From assembly GCF_003352085.1 (NCBI RefSeq), contig NZ_CP025804.1, positions 3,038,001 to 3,102,000 of the forward strand: a stretch of DNA of 64,000 nt, written 5' to 3'. The notes under the pieces were generated by a model. The model saw only the letters and a program-made list of their open reading frames with translations, did not search any database and was not told where the DNA came from. Origin of the DNA: Sulfitobacter sp. SK012 (GTDB lineage: Bacteria > Pseudomonadota > Alphaproteobacteria > Rhodobacterales > Rhodobacteraceae). Positions 36,956 through 45,374 of the stretch are shown in pieces (the first letter of the stretch is position 1; the number at the start of each line of letters is the position of its first letter). Position numbers and translations under genes: made by a program.

Positions 36956-37669
36956 TCAAAGGACGACCGACAGGTCTTGAAGCCAGATAGGCATAACATC
37001 GAGCGCCCATGCTTCGATGACGTGGTGAAACTGAAAATAGAGCATCAGGCCAACTGCGATGAATGTGGCACCAAGGATTGGCTTGGACTTTTCTGCTAGG
37101 ATACGCAACTTTTGTGCCCGCGACCGGATAGCTTCGCGCGCGCCCAACCCAAGACCAAGGATAAGGGTCGAGACCCCTAAGGCGAAACAAATCATGATCA
37201 GAGTAACATAGCCCAGATTAGTACCCTGAGAAGCCAAGGCAATCGCGCCGCCAAGAGTTGGACCGATGCAAGGTGACCAAACTGCACCCAGTAACAACCC
37301 ACCAACAAATTGCCCTTTCAAGCCCGAAGCATCCATTTGCCTCATTTGCGTATCAGCCCCGGCAGCGACACCTGCTGTCGCCATTTCAAATCGACTTGAA
37401 AATATCGGGACAAACAAAATGACCCCAAAGGCGATCATTAGGAGCGCGCCGATCTGTGCCAAACGATCTTGCGTTAAGCCAATGGAAGATCCGAATGCAG
37501 TCACAAGTACGCCGAACGTTACAAATGACACACTCATCCCTGCTGCCAATGCAACCGGGCCTAAACGGTCTGCGTTCAAGGCGCTGACGAGGACAATGGG
37601 TAAAACTGGCAGGACGCAGGGATTGATCAACGTCAACAAGCCGGCAAGATAAGCAAAAACAAATTCCAT
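36956..37669 (-). CDS. CcdA-type thiol-disulfide membrane transporter
   Basis: A 237-residue protein with six membrane helices and the two family cysteines (LINPCVLPVLPIV and VWSPCIGPTLGG). It moves electrons from cytoplasmic thioredoxin to periplasmic partners. It is a paralogue of SoxV in the same window (54,812-55,552) and is paired with a downstream thioredoxin. It is transcribed divergently from the metallo-beta-lactamase operon, with a candidate SoxR operator between them. Confidence 0.9.
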   Translation of the reverse strand: MEFVFAYLAGLLTLINPCVLPVLPIVLVSALNADRLGPVALAAGMSVSFVTFGVLVTAFGSSIGLTQDRLAQIGALLMIAFGVILFVPIFSSRFEMATAGVAAGADTQMRQMDASGLKGQFVGGLLLGAVWSPCIGPTLGGAIALASQGTNLGYVTLIMICFALGVSTLILGLGLGAREAIRSRAQKLRILAEKSKPILGATFIAVGLMLYFQFHHVIEAWALDVMPIWLQDLSVVL

Positions 37670-37791
37670 TATCTTGATGTGAAGATGTAATGACGTTTAG
37701 GCAATAAAAATACGCTCACAGGGACGTCACGAAAGCGTCAACATGATCTGGATTGGCAAAATTGCTTGCCGCAATCAAAACAATCATTCAT

Positions 37792-37807
37792 ATTCATATA
37801 AAAGAAT
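37792..37807. promoter_or_regulatory. candidate SoxR-type operator between ccdA-like and the MBL operon
   Basis: ATTC-N8-GAAT (ATTCATATAAAAGAAT), directly before the ribosome-binding site of the plus-strand metallo-beta-lactamase gene (ATG 37,822). A second ATTCATAT half site overlaps on the left. This is the recognition pattern of SqrR/BigR/SoxR-type ArsR proteins. The same pattern is present at 54,178-54,193. Confidence 0.5.
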
Positions 37808-37821
37808 TATTGGACAGTTCA

Positions 37822-38742
37822 ATGAGTTTCCCCAGAAGACAATTTATCGCAGGTGGTGCCGCACTGACTGCTGGTAAAATGTTCGGCTTGCACTCAAGTT
37901 CAGCGCACGCGCAAGTAACGCTTGGTGATATTAAAATTGATGTTGTCAGTGATGGATCTCTTACCCTTCCTGGGAGTTTCATATTTGAACCAATGCCGGA
38001 GAGTGAACTGCTGCCCATTCTGGAAAAGTATGGGCAATCCGTCGATGTTTTGACCCCTCCTTGCAACGTGACACTGATGCGCCAAGGGGAGCGAACGATA
38101 TTATTTGATGTTGGATCTGGCCCTGATTTCTCGCCGAATTCCGGGATCCTCCTAGACTCCTTGGAAGTACTTGAGGTGGCCCCTGAAGACGTGACTGACA
38201 TCGTCTTTACCCACGCTCACCCCGACCATCTGTGGGGTTTGCTTGATGACTTTGATGATCCCTTGTTCCCAGAAGCCAGCTATATGATTGGTAAAGCCGA
38301 ATGGGACTATTGGATGAGCCCAAATACTATCGATGAGATCGGCGAGGCCCGCGTCTCTTTCGCTGTCGGGGCCCAACGTCGGCTCAAATTAATCGAAGAC
38401 CACATTGAATTTTTCACCGACGGCGACGAGATCATATCAGGTGTATTGGCCCGATCTACGTTCGGTCATACTCCGGGCCACATGGCGCTGGAAGTTCGCC
38501 AAGGATCTGAGTCGTTGATGATTTTGGGAGATTGCATCGGGAACGATCACATCGCGTTCGCCAAGCCTGAATGGCACTCTGGTTCAGATCAGGACCAAGA
38601 GACCGCAGCGGCGACACGGATCACACTTTTGGATCAGTTGTCTCACCAAAATATGCGCGTGATCGGTTACCATCTGTCGGGAAATGGCATTGGCTATGTC
38701 GACAAGATGCCTGGCGGTTACGTTTTTGTCCCGGAGCTATGA
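37822..38742 (+). CDS. Tat-exported metallo-beta-lactamase fold hydrolase (sox accessory)
   Basis: A 306-residue protein (start ATG 37,822 chosen because it directly precedes the Tat signal PRRQFIAGGAALTAGK) with the complete zinc motif THAHPDH (His131, His133, Asp135, His136), GHTPGHM and GDCIGND. It starts a plus-strand operon with a second MBL protein, two rhodaneses and a soxT gene. The context suggests hydrolysis or relay of a sulfur intermediate in the periplasm. The family includes quinoprotein-relay and persulfide hydrolases, and the substrate is not known. Confidence 0.88.
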   Translation: MSFPRRQFIAGGAALTAGKMFGLHSSSAHAQVTLGDIKIDVVSDGSLTLPGSFIFEPMPESELLPILEKYGQSVDVLTPPCNVTLMRQGERTILFDVGSGPDFSPNSGILLDSLEVLEVAPEDVTDIVFTHAHPDHLWGLLDDFDDPLFPEASYMIGKAEWDYWMSPNTIDEIGEARVSFAVGAQRRLKLIEDHIEFFTDGDEIISGVLARSTFGHTPGHMALEVRQGSESLMILGDCIGNDHIAFAKPEWHSGSDQDQETAAATRITLLDQLSHQNMRVIGYHLSGNGIGYVDKMPGGYVFVPEL

Positions 38743-39689
38743 CGATGGAAAAAATCGTCCTCATAACTTTTTTGTGCGTCGGGCCCGCATTTGCAAGCGA
38801 AGACATCCCCGACCAATACCCCAGCTCGGTCCTATATGCCAAACCCGTCGAATTTATTCCGGGGGTATTCTCTGCAATCGGCGCAACGGCACCACCTACT
38901 TACGAAAATGCAGGCCACAACAACAATCTGAGCTTCATCGTGACAAACGATGGCGTCGTCGTTGTGAATGCAGGCGGATCCTATCAACTGGCCGCTGCCC
39001 TGCACCAAGAGATCAAACTAGTGACCGATCAACCCGTAAAGCTGGTCTTTAACGAAAATGGGCAAGGACATGCGATGCTCGGAAATGGGTACTGGGCAGA
39101 ACAAGGCGTTAAGATTGTGGCCCACGTGGACGCGGCCCACGAGTTTGAAGAGAATGGTGGCCAATCCCTGAGAGCTGCGCAGACGCGTGTTAAAGAGCGT
39201 GCAGATCAAACGCAAGTTGTGGCGCCGAGCGAAACATTCGAAGACGTCTATTCTATTGAATTGGGGGGATTAAAGATCGAGGCGCGCAATCTTGGACCAT
39301 CTCATAGTCCCGGTGACATCGTGGTTTGGCTACCACAAAAGAGCCTTGTTATCGCGGGCGACATGGCATTTCACGAACGTATGCTTCCCATCTTTTCGCA
39401 TACGATGACCGCTGATTGGATCGAAACTTGGGACACTCAATTTGAAGCTTTGAATGCCACCTACGTCATTCCAGGGCATGGGCACCCAACTAATATGGAC
39501 CAAGTGCGCCGCTACACCCGCGACTACCTGATTTATCTGCGCGAGAAGGTTGGGGCACATCTGGACGAAGGTGGTGATCTGGCGGACGCCTATTATATCG
39601 ACCAATCACCCTACGAGCATCTAGATACTTTTGAAGAACTTGCGACAAAAAATGCAGGTCGCGTTTATGAGCAGATGGAGTTTGAGTAG
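38739..39689 (+). CDS. SoxH-like metallo-beta-lactamase fold protein with altered metal site
   Basis: A 316-residue exported protein (signal peptide residues 1-19) whose ATG overlaps the previous stop (ATGA). It has the MBL fold segments GPSHSPGD, AGDMAFH and VIPGHGHP. At the position of the first zinc motif it reads NENGQGHAMLGN (residues 105-116) where family members have NTHxHxDHxxGN: the two His, the Asp and the third His are replaced by Asn, Gln, His and Ala. It may bind one metal only or have a non-hydrolytic role. Sox clusters often encode such SoxH-type proteins. Confidence 0.82.
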   Translation: MTMEKIVLITFLCVGPAFASEDIPDQYPSSVLYAKPVEFIPGVFSAIGATAPPTYENAGHNNNLSFIVTNDGVVVVNAGGSYQLAAALHQEIKLVTDQPVKLVFNENGQGHAMLGNGYWAEQGVKIVAHVDAAHEFEENGGQSLRAAQTRVKERADQTQVVAPSETFEDVYSIELGGLKIEARNLGPSHSPGDIVVWLPQKSLVIAGDMAFHERMLPIFSHTMTADWIETWDTQFEALNATYVIPGHGHPTNMDQVRRYTRDYLIYLREKVGAHLDEGGDLADAYYIDQSPYEHLDTFEELATKNAGRVYEQMEFE

Positions 39690-40192
39690 TGGCTCCGATG
39701 ATATCAATGCCCGTGCTCCGTAAACTTGCGGTTATCTGTCTGGCCGTTTTAGTTGCTGCCCTCGTTCTGTTCATCACAACAGCCGTTGTTTTCGCACAAC
39801 CTCCAAAAATGAGCGCTATTGAAGCCCATTCCGCGACACTCAATGGTGACCTGATCATCCTCGACATCAGAAGCCCCGGGGAATGGGCCGAAACCGGCGT
39901 CGCGAAGGGCGCATGGCCTGTGACAATGCATAGCCCGAATTTCGGGCCGAACCTACAAAGCATCATTGAGAGATACCCCAACAGGTCCTTGGCCCTCATT
40001 TGCGCGACTGGAGGGCGGAGCGATCATGTCGCTACCGTTCTTGAACAAAACGGCCTGTCCGGTGTCATTGATATATCTGAAGGTATGTCTGGGAATGGAA
40101 TAGCGCCGGGGTGGATCTCCCGAAACCTTCCGATTGTTGATGTCACGGTCGCGCGTGGCAAACACACGGCTTCGATGTTGAAAAAGGACTGA
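39689..40192 (+). CDS. rhodanese-like protein, membrane anchored or exported
   Basis: A 167-residue protein with an N-terminal hydrophobic segment (VICLAVLVAALVLFITTAVVF) and a rhodanese domain: LDIRSPGEWAETG and the active-site loop CATGGRS (Cys105). It should carry a persulfide in the periplasm. The GTG start at 39,689 overlaps the preceding TAG. ATG 39,698 is an alternative. It is followed directly by a second rhodanese. Confidence 0.85.
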   Translation: MAPMISMPVLRKLAVICLAVLVAALVLFITTAVVFAQPPKMSAIEAHSATLNGDLIILDIRSPGEWAETGVAKGAWPVTMHSPNFGPNLQSIIERYPNRSLALICATGGRSDHVATVLEQNGLSGVIDISEGMSGNGIAPGWISRNLPIVDVTVARGKHTASMLKKD

Positions 40193-40196
40193 TGAT

Positions 40197-40598
40197 TTGG
40201 GGAAAATCATTCTCACCATATTATTGTCAATGATCACAACAGCTGCCTCTGCTCAAAATACGTTGCTAGAAACAATGGCGGACTATACCGAGTTCGCAAC
40301 TTATGACGCCGGCATTATTGTCCCGGCACAGATCACTGACGATCTGTTCAGCAGCTTCACTTTCGTCGACACCCGATCTGAAGAAGAGTTTGCGGAGTCG
40401 ACAATCGAAGGAGCGATTCACATCGAATGGCGGGATGTCTTCTCGCGCATAGAAGACATCCCCAAAGACAAAAAAACTATCTTGTTTTGCAACACTGGCG
40501 CGTTGTCTGCACAGGTTGTGTTCGGACTAAGAGTCTTAGGCTTTGAGAATCTACTCATTCTGCAAGGAGGATATGAAGACTGGAGACGACTTCGTTGA
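40197..40598 (+). CDS. periplasmic rhodanese-like protein
   Basis: A 133-residue protein with a signal peptide (residues 1-19, TTG start at 40,197) and a rhodanese domain: FVDTRSEEEFAEST, GAIHIEW and the active-site loop CNTGALS (Cys98). It differs strongly from its neighbour, so the two are not a recent duplication. Sulfur-atom transfer in the periplasm, perhaps feeding the adjacent SoxT transporter or the SoxYZ carrier, is likely. Confidence 0.85.
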   Translation: MGKIILTILLSMITTAASAQNTLLETMADYTEFATYDAGIIVPAQITDDLFSSFTFVDTRSEEEFAESTIEGAIHIEWRDVFSRIEDIPKDKKTILFCNTGALSAQVVFGLRVLGFENLLILQGGYEDWRRLR

Positions 40599-40650
40599 CC
40601 TGGCTCAAGGCGCTCACTAGCTGAGCGACTTAACATACATAAGCGAGGTC

Positions 40651-40990
40651 ATGGGCGGTATGGACATCGAACAGTTAGTTGATCACTTCGGCGCAGGCAC
40701 GGTATTGTTTATTATTGCCTTAGCTGTAGGCATTCTCTTTGGTGGCGCAGCCCAGCATTCGCGCTTTTGCTTGCGCTCTGCTGCGATAGAATTCTCTGAG
40801 CGCCGTTGGGGTGTAAGTATTGCGACGTGGTTTGTAGCCTTTGGTGCAGCAGTTGCCAGCGTACAGTTCTTAATAGCGGCCGAATACTTCGACGTTTCTG
40901 AGGCACGACAAATTGCTGCAACCGGAAGCCTATCTGGCGCCATAATTGGTGGTCTATTATTCGGCAGCGGCATGATCCTTGCTCGTGGAT
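40651..40990 (+). pseudogene. soxT (YeeE/YedE family), 5' part, interrupted by IS256
   Basis: The N-terminal third of a YeeE/YedE-type thiosulfate or sulfur-compound transporter: GILFGGAAQHSRFCLRSAAI and GGLLFGSGMILARG. It is cut at 40,990 by an IS256-family copy. Removing the element and one 9-bp target duplicate joins this part in frame to 42,387-43,132, giving a 361-residue protein that continues CASRLLVL.ATGNLR. The insertion therefore hit an otherwise intact gene, the last of the MBL-rhodanese operon. Confidence 0.9.
40982..40990 (+). repeat. 9-bp target-site duplication of IS256 copy 1 (left)
   Basis: CTCGTGGAT, repeated at 42,378-42,386 on the other side of the element, shows a true transposition event into soxT. 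Confidence 0.95.
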
Positions 40991-42377
40991 GAGTTATTGT
41001 CAAATCTGGTGTTTAAGGGTTTCTGGTCATGCGGCGATCTGGCTGTTTTCAGTGGCTTCAATTCCGTCTTTGAATGCGACGCCGGTGATGACTTTGGCGA
41101 GGTAGTCAAAGCCGCGTAGTTTCCTCCAGTTTTGCTCGGCGCATTGCCCCAGCTTGAACATCATGTGCAGCATGCCGTCGCGTGAGAGGCAGCCCTTTGA
41201 TCGTTTGGTGCGATGACGGATCGTGGCAAAGGCGGATTCAATTGGATTACTGGTGCGGATGCTTTGCCAGTGTTGTGCTGGAAAGTCGAAGAATGCCATG
41301 AGTTCCTCGCGGTCCTTTTGCAGGCACAGCGTCGCCTTGGGGTATTTGGGTTCGTAGGTTTTGATGAACAAATCTAAGGCCTTGCCCGCATCATCTTTGG
41401 TCTCAGCCTGCCAGATGTTGTGGATCGCAGCTTTGGCCTTTGGCTGAGACAGCTTGGGCAAACAGTTGAGCACATTCATAGTTTTGTGTTGCCAACAGCG
41501 TTGATGACGGGTCTCAGGATAGACTTCATCTATGGCGGCCCAGAACCCCATGGCACCATCTCCAATAGCAAGTTTCGGGGCGTTCATTCCCCGGCTTTTG
41601 AGGCTGAGGAGAGCCTCGCGCCAGCTCTGCGTGGACTCGCGCACCCCGTCCTCAATAGCCAAGAACCGCTTCTTGCCACGGGCTGTTACCCCCACAATCA
41701 CAAGGGCGCAGAGCTTGTCATCCTCGCCCCGAAGGCCGCTGTGGACACCGTCAGCCCAGATGTAGACCAAGGGCTCATCGTCCAACGCTGCCTTTCTCCA
41801 CTCGCCGTATTCGTTGGCCCAATCGCGCTTGAGCCGTGAGACCGTATTTGCCGACAATCCCGCCGCATCAGGGCCCAGAAGAACCTTGAGAGCCGAGCCC
41901 ATTTCACCGCTGGAGATGCCCTTCAGATACAGCCATGGCAAGGCCGCTTCCAACGTTTTGGTTCTGCGCACGTACGGTGGCACCAGGGCCGAATGGAATG
42001 TCACGGGCTGGCCGTTTTTTGAGCGAACCTTGGGAATGCGCACGTTCACGGGGCCGATGCCCGTTTGGAACGGGCGCTCGGGATGATGCCCATTGCGCAC
42101 AACAGTCGCATGACCGGCCTCAGTGCGCGCGGTGGTAAACTGAGACAGATAGCTTTCAAGCTCAGCTTCAACGGCTGTTGCGATCAATTGCTGCGCTCCT
42201 GTTCTCAATAAATCCGTCAGCGCGTCCGTGATCCCGTCTCGACGCGAAAAATCAACAATGTTAGTCGTTTCCATGGTGGTGTATCTCCTTCGGTTGGGCT
42301 GCTGTCTCGCAACAACAAATCAACCAGATACGCCGCCAACCTTCAAATCCCCCAAACACCAGATTCAGTCATAGCTC
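40991..42377 (-). mobile_element. IS256-family insertion sequence, copy 1 (1,387 bp)
   Basis: Ends are imperfect inverted repeats beginning GAGTTATTGTCAAATCTGGT at the left and GAGCTATGACTGAATCTGGT (complement) at the right. Target duplicates CTCGTGGAT lie on both sides. The same 1,387-bp element occurs at 57,961-59,347 and 61,809-63,195. Confidence 0.95.
41027..42274 (-). CDS. IS256-family (mutator type) transposase, copy 1
   Basis: A 415-residue DDE transposase with the family pattern: LYLKGISSGEMGSALKVLLG (helix region), YIWADGVHSGLRG with the first catalytic Asp, AIGDGAMGFWAAIDEVYPET with the second, the HQRCWQHK signature and the terminal SNPIESAFATIRHRTKRSKG with the catalytic Glu. It is intact. 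The copies differ at single residues (Asp in LSRDGML here, Trp in HNIWQAE). Confidence 0.95.
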   Translation of the reverse strand: METTNIVDFSRRDGITDALTDLLRTGAQQLIATAVEAELESYLSQFTTARTEAGHATVVRNGHHPERPFQTGIGPVNVRIPKVRSKNGQPVTFHSALVPPYVRRTKTLEAALPWLYLKGISSGEMGSALKVLLGPDAAGLSANTVSRLKRDWANEYGEWRKAALDDEPLVYIWADGVHSGLRGEDDKLCALVIVGVTARGKKRFLAIEDGVRESTQSWREALLSLKSRGMNAPKLAIGDGAMGFWAAIDEVYPETRHQRCWQHKTMNVLNCLPKLSQPKAKAAIHNIWQAETKDDAGKALDLFIKTYEPKYPKATLCLQKDREELMAFFDFPAQHWQSIRTSNPIESAFATIRHRTKRSKGCLSRDGMLHMMFKLGQCAEQNWRKLRGFDYLAKVITGVAFKDGIEATENSQIAA

Positions 42378-42386
42378 CTCGTGGAT

Positions 42387-43132
42387 GCGCCAGTCGGCTA
42401 TTGGTCCTTTCTGCAACGGGCAATCTTCGCGCCTTCGTTACAGGCCTCGTTCTCACTTTAACCGCGCAGGCATCGCTCCGCGGGGTACTTGCGCCCGCCC
42501 GTGAAGTTCTAAGTTCGCTTTGGACAGTGTCAGGCGGGCCTTCACGTAACCTTCTATCATATATCGAGCTATCACCTTTGGCTGTCTTTAATATTGCGTT
42601 TTTGATCCTATTGATTTCGATCTGGTTCTCATGGAAGCGGACTTGCAAACCCTCAAGGATCATTGCTGCACTATTTGTTGGTATTGCAGTCGGTCTTGGA
42701 TGGTTAGGCACGTATGCTGTCGCTCAGGCATCGTTTGACGTCGTTGCGATTTCTTCTATCACATTTACCGGCCCGTCTGCTGACACATTGATGGGATTGA
42801 TTAATGAAAGAGACCTGCCAATGGGTTTTGGGTCCGGACTGGTCCCAGGTGTTTTCTTTGGAGCTCTCCTAATGTCGATCATGACTAAGGAGGCGCGCAT
42901 TCAAAGGTTTGAGCCAGATATGCCAATGGAAAGATACCTTGCTGGCGGTGTTCTTATGGGGTTTGGGAGCATGTTGGCTGGAGGGTGTGCTGTCGGGGCC
43001 GGGATGTCTGGGGGTTCTATCTTTGCACTTACGGCATGGCTTGCCTTGTTCTCAATGTGGGTCGGCGCATGTATCACACAGCTCGCCATCACCATTGGGC
43101 ATCGCCGCAGCAAACCCTTCAGAATTGTCTAG
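42387..43132 (+). pseudogene. soxT (YeeE/YedE family), 3' part
   Basis: The remaining two thirds of the interrupted transporter: membrane helices and the second half-repeat with PMGFGSGLVPGVFFGALL and GGVLMGFGSMLAGGCAVGAG, including the conserved Cys of GGCAVG thought to pass the sulfur substrate. No promoter or start is evident, so this part is unlikely to be expressed as a functional protein. An intact paralogue is at 56,437-57,492. Confidence 0.9.
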
Positions 43133-43184
43133 CGCTCATGTTTGAGATTGCACAATTTGCCGCTTAATCCTTTTTAGCAGGTGG

Positions 43185-43634
43185 TCAGAGCCAGCGGCCT
43201 GTTTGCTTGAAATACTGCTCAGCCGCCTCGCCAAACGCTCGACGTAAGCCCTGCTCTTCTGGTTCAGCAAATCTCCGGTCTAGAATTTTCCAAAGTAGCA
43301 CCGCTAAAACCAAGCCAAGGATGGATCCGTGTCCGACTGCAGACGCAGCAGTTAGCATCACAAGAGCCAGGTAGATTGGATTGCGCGAGATACCGTAGGG
43401 CCCTTCGACAATCAGGTCCTTCGGCTGGTGATGCGGTTCAATCGGTGTTTTCTTGCGGAAAAACCAGATGCCAGACCAACAAATTAGGATCAGGGCCGCA
43501 ATCAATAACACCCAAGAAATGAATGTCTGAACAGGCCACGTAACATGCCACCCTGGAAACATATATTTGCCAAGGTAAACTATCCCAATACTGCCCAGCC
43601 ACCATAACGGGGGGAGATCAGGAAACCCTTTCAT
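43185..43634 (-). CDS. isoprenylcysteine carboxylmethyltransferase/PEMT-like membrane methyltransferase
   Basis: A 149-residue membrane protein with about four hydrophobic segments and the methyltransferase signature GPYGISRNPIYLALVML followed by EPEEQGLRRAFG. This fold binds S-adenosylmethionine at the membrane. It directly follows hemA (start at 43,634, hemA stop at 43,635), so it belongs to the DUF302-hemA operon. Its substrate is unknown. Confidence 0.82.
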   Translation of the reverse strand: MKGFPDLPPLWWLGSIGIVYLGKYMFPGWHVTWPVQTFISWVLLIAALILICWSGIWFFRKKTPIEPHHQPKDLIVEGPYGISRNPIYLALVMLTAASAVGHGSILGLVLAVLLWKILDRRFAEPEEQGLRRAFGEAAEQYFKQTGRWL

Positions 43635-44855
43635 CTATTGTGCCGCCAGCGGCATACGGGCCAGCTGGCACTGTTCCCAAAGTTCCCCAAGTGCATCGGT
43701 CAAATGCAAAATGTCCGCAGCTGAATGCACGGGTGATGGCGTAATCCGCAGTCTCTCAGTCCCCTTTGGTACCGTTGGGTAATTGATAGGCTGGATGTAA
43801 ATACCATGGTCTTTCAGTAGAATGTCAGAAATATATTTGCACTTCACCGGATCACCCACCATCACAGGGATAATATGGCTCGGGTTTTTGACGTGCGGAA
43901 TGCCGAGTGCTTCAAGCCGGTTTCTGACCTGTGCCACCTTTTCTTTCTGCATGTCTCGTTCCACATTGCTGTTCTTTAGGTGACGGATTGAAGCCGCGGC
44001 ACCAGCAGCAATCGCCGGTGGGATTGCCGTGGTGAAAATGAACCCACTAGCAAAGCTGCGGATGAAATCACAAAGTTCGACTGAGGCTGTGATATACCCA
44101 CCCATTACGCCAAACGCTTTTCCAAGCGTTCCCTCGATCACGGTGAGGCGGTCCATCAGGCCTTCACGTTCAGCAATGCCCCCGCCTCTTGGCCCGTAAA
44201 GGCCAACTGCATGAACCTCATCAAGATAAGTCATCGCGTTGTACTTGTCTGCAAGATCACAGATCTCGGCGATCGGTGCAATGTCACCGTCCATTGAGTA
44301 CACGCTTTCGAATGCAATCAGTTTAGGCTGTTTCAATGGCAAAGATGCCAACTTTGCCTCTAGGTCAGTCAAATCATTGTGGGCCCAGATTATCTTTTCG
44401 GCCTTAGAATGCCGGATACCTTCAATCATTGACGCATGGTTAAGGGCATCCGATAAAATAACACAATCAGGGATACGACTTGCCAGCGTACTGATTGCAG
44501 CAGAGTTTGACACGTAGCCAGATGTGAAAAGCAAAGCCGCTTCTTTGCCATGCAAATCGGCCAACTCGGCTTCAAGCAAAACATGATCGTGCGTGGTTCC
44601 AGAAATGTTGCGCGTACCACCAGCCCCTGCCCCGCATCGGTCAAGCGCTTCATGCATGGCTTCAAGCACCTTGGGATGTTGACCCATTCCGAGATAGTCA
44701 TTTGAACACCAGATGATAACGTCAGCGTTTGCGGTGCCATGTGATGTGGCACGAGGGAAAGACCCACAATGGCGCTCAAGCTCTGCAAAGGTCCGGTAGT
44801 TACCTTGGTCGCGCAACCGGTCTAGCGCACCTTTGAAAAACGTCTGATAATCCAT
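43635..44855 (-). CDS. hemA: 5-aminolevulinate synthase
   Basis: A 406-residue pyridoxal-phosphate enzyme of the alpha-oxoamine synthase family. It has [10 protein letters not shown] at the start, [21 protein letters not shown] and the PLP lysine in [13 protein letters not shown]. It condenses glycine and succinyl-CoA to ALA, the first step of alphaproteobacterial heme synthesis. Its ATG overlaps the stop of the DUF302 gene (TAATG). Placement in the sox island suggests a dedicated supply of heme for the many Sox cytochromes. A second housekeeping copy elsewhere in the genome is likely. Confidence 0.95.
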   Translation of the reverse strand: MDYQTFFKGALDRLRDQGNYRTFAELERHCGSFPRATSHGTANADVIIWCSNDYLGMGQHPKVLEAMHEALDRCGAGAGGTRNISGTTHDHVLLEAELADLHGKEAALLFTSGYVSNSAAISTLASRIPDCVILSDALNHASMIEGIRHSKAEKIIWAHNDLTDLEAKLASLPLKQPKLIAFESVYSMDGDIAPIAEICDLADKYNAMTYLDEVHAVGLYGPRGGGIAEREGLMDRLTVIEGTLGKAFGVMGGYITASVELCDFIRSFASGFIFTTAIPPAIAAGAAASIRHLKNSNVERDMQKEKVAQVRNRLEALGIPHVKNPSHIIPVMVGDPVKCKYISDILLKDHGIYIQPINYPTVPKGTERLRITPSPVHSAADILHLTDALGELWEQCQLARMPLAAQ

Positions 44856-45292
44856 TATTCCCCCACCGCTTCTTGGACAATCCCGTCCAACAACCTCTGC
44901 ACTTCCTGCATCGCACCCTCTGGATAGTTGCGATATCCAACCATGACCTTGCCTTCACGTTCGGCAACAAAAATCCCGTACGGGCAATGCGCGATATTCA
45001 TGGGGTCAATTTCCATGACTTTTCTTGAGACAACTGCAGAGCAAAAGATAAAAATATCAGCTTCGTCAAAGAGCTTCACGTCACTGCCAGTATCAGCACC
45101 GGTACGATTCAACATTTCTCCAGTGTGACTGACGTAGTCGATTACTAGGCCTTTTCCGATAATCGCGCTTTCGACGCTGAATGTTGCATCGTCAAAACTA
45201 CCGTCAAAATCATAGACCGTTGATGTTCCATCTGCTTGGGCTAGCCCGGTGATAGCAAAACTTAGCAGCACACTTATCAAAAATGACTTCAT
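44855..45292 (-). CDS. exported DUF302 protein
   Basis: A 145-residue protein with a signal peptide (residues 1-20) and the DUF302 pattern: [42 protein letters not shown] and [14 protein letters not shown]302 proteins occur with sulfur-oxidation and heavy-metal genes, but their function is not established. It starts a small operon with hemA and a methyltransferase. A hairpin between it and soxF separates it from the sox operon. Confidence 0.8.
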   Translation of the reverse strand: MKSFLISVLLSFAITGLAQADGTSTVYDFDGSFDDATFSVESAIIGKGLVIDYVSHTGEMLNRTGADTGSDVKLFDEADIFIFCSAVVSRKVMEIDPMNIAHCPYGIFVAEREGKVMVGYRNYPEGAMQEVQRLLDGIVQEAVGE

Positions 45293-45337
45293 AAATTAGT
45301 TCCCCCTTTTGGTTGGTTAACCCTACAAAAACCCTGG

Positions 45338-45369
45338 TAGAGAGCCTTGATAGAAATCATGGCTCTCTA
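45338..45369 (-). terminator. terminator after soxF
   Basis: A 9-bp stem (TAGAGAGCC 45,338-45,346 with GGCTCTCTA 45,361-45,369) begins 6 bp after the soxF stop on the minus strand. On that strand it is followed by a T-rich stretch (GGGTTTTTG). It probably ends the soxCDEF transcript. Confidence 0.6.
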
Positions 45370-45374
45370 GATTG

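Noticed and set aside
41420..41839. 139-codon ORF antisense to the IS256 transposase, repeated in all three copies
   Set aside because: It is preserved only because the copies are identical; it has no start signal or motif.
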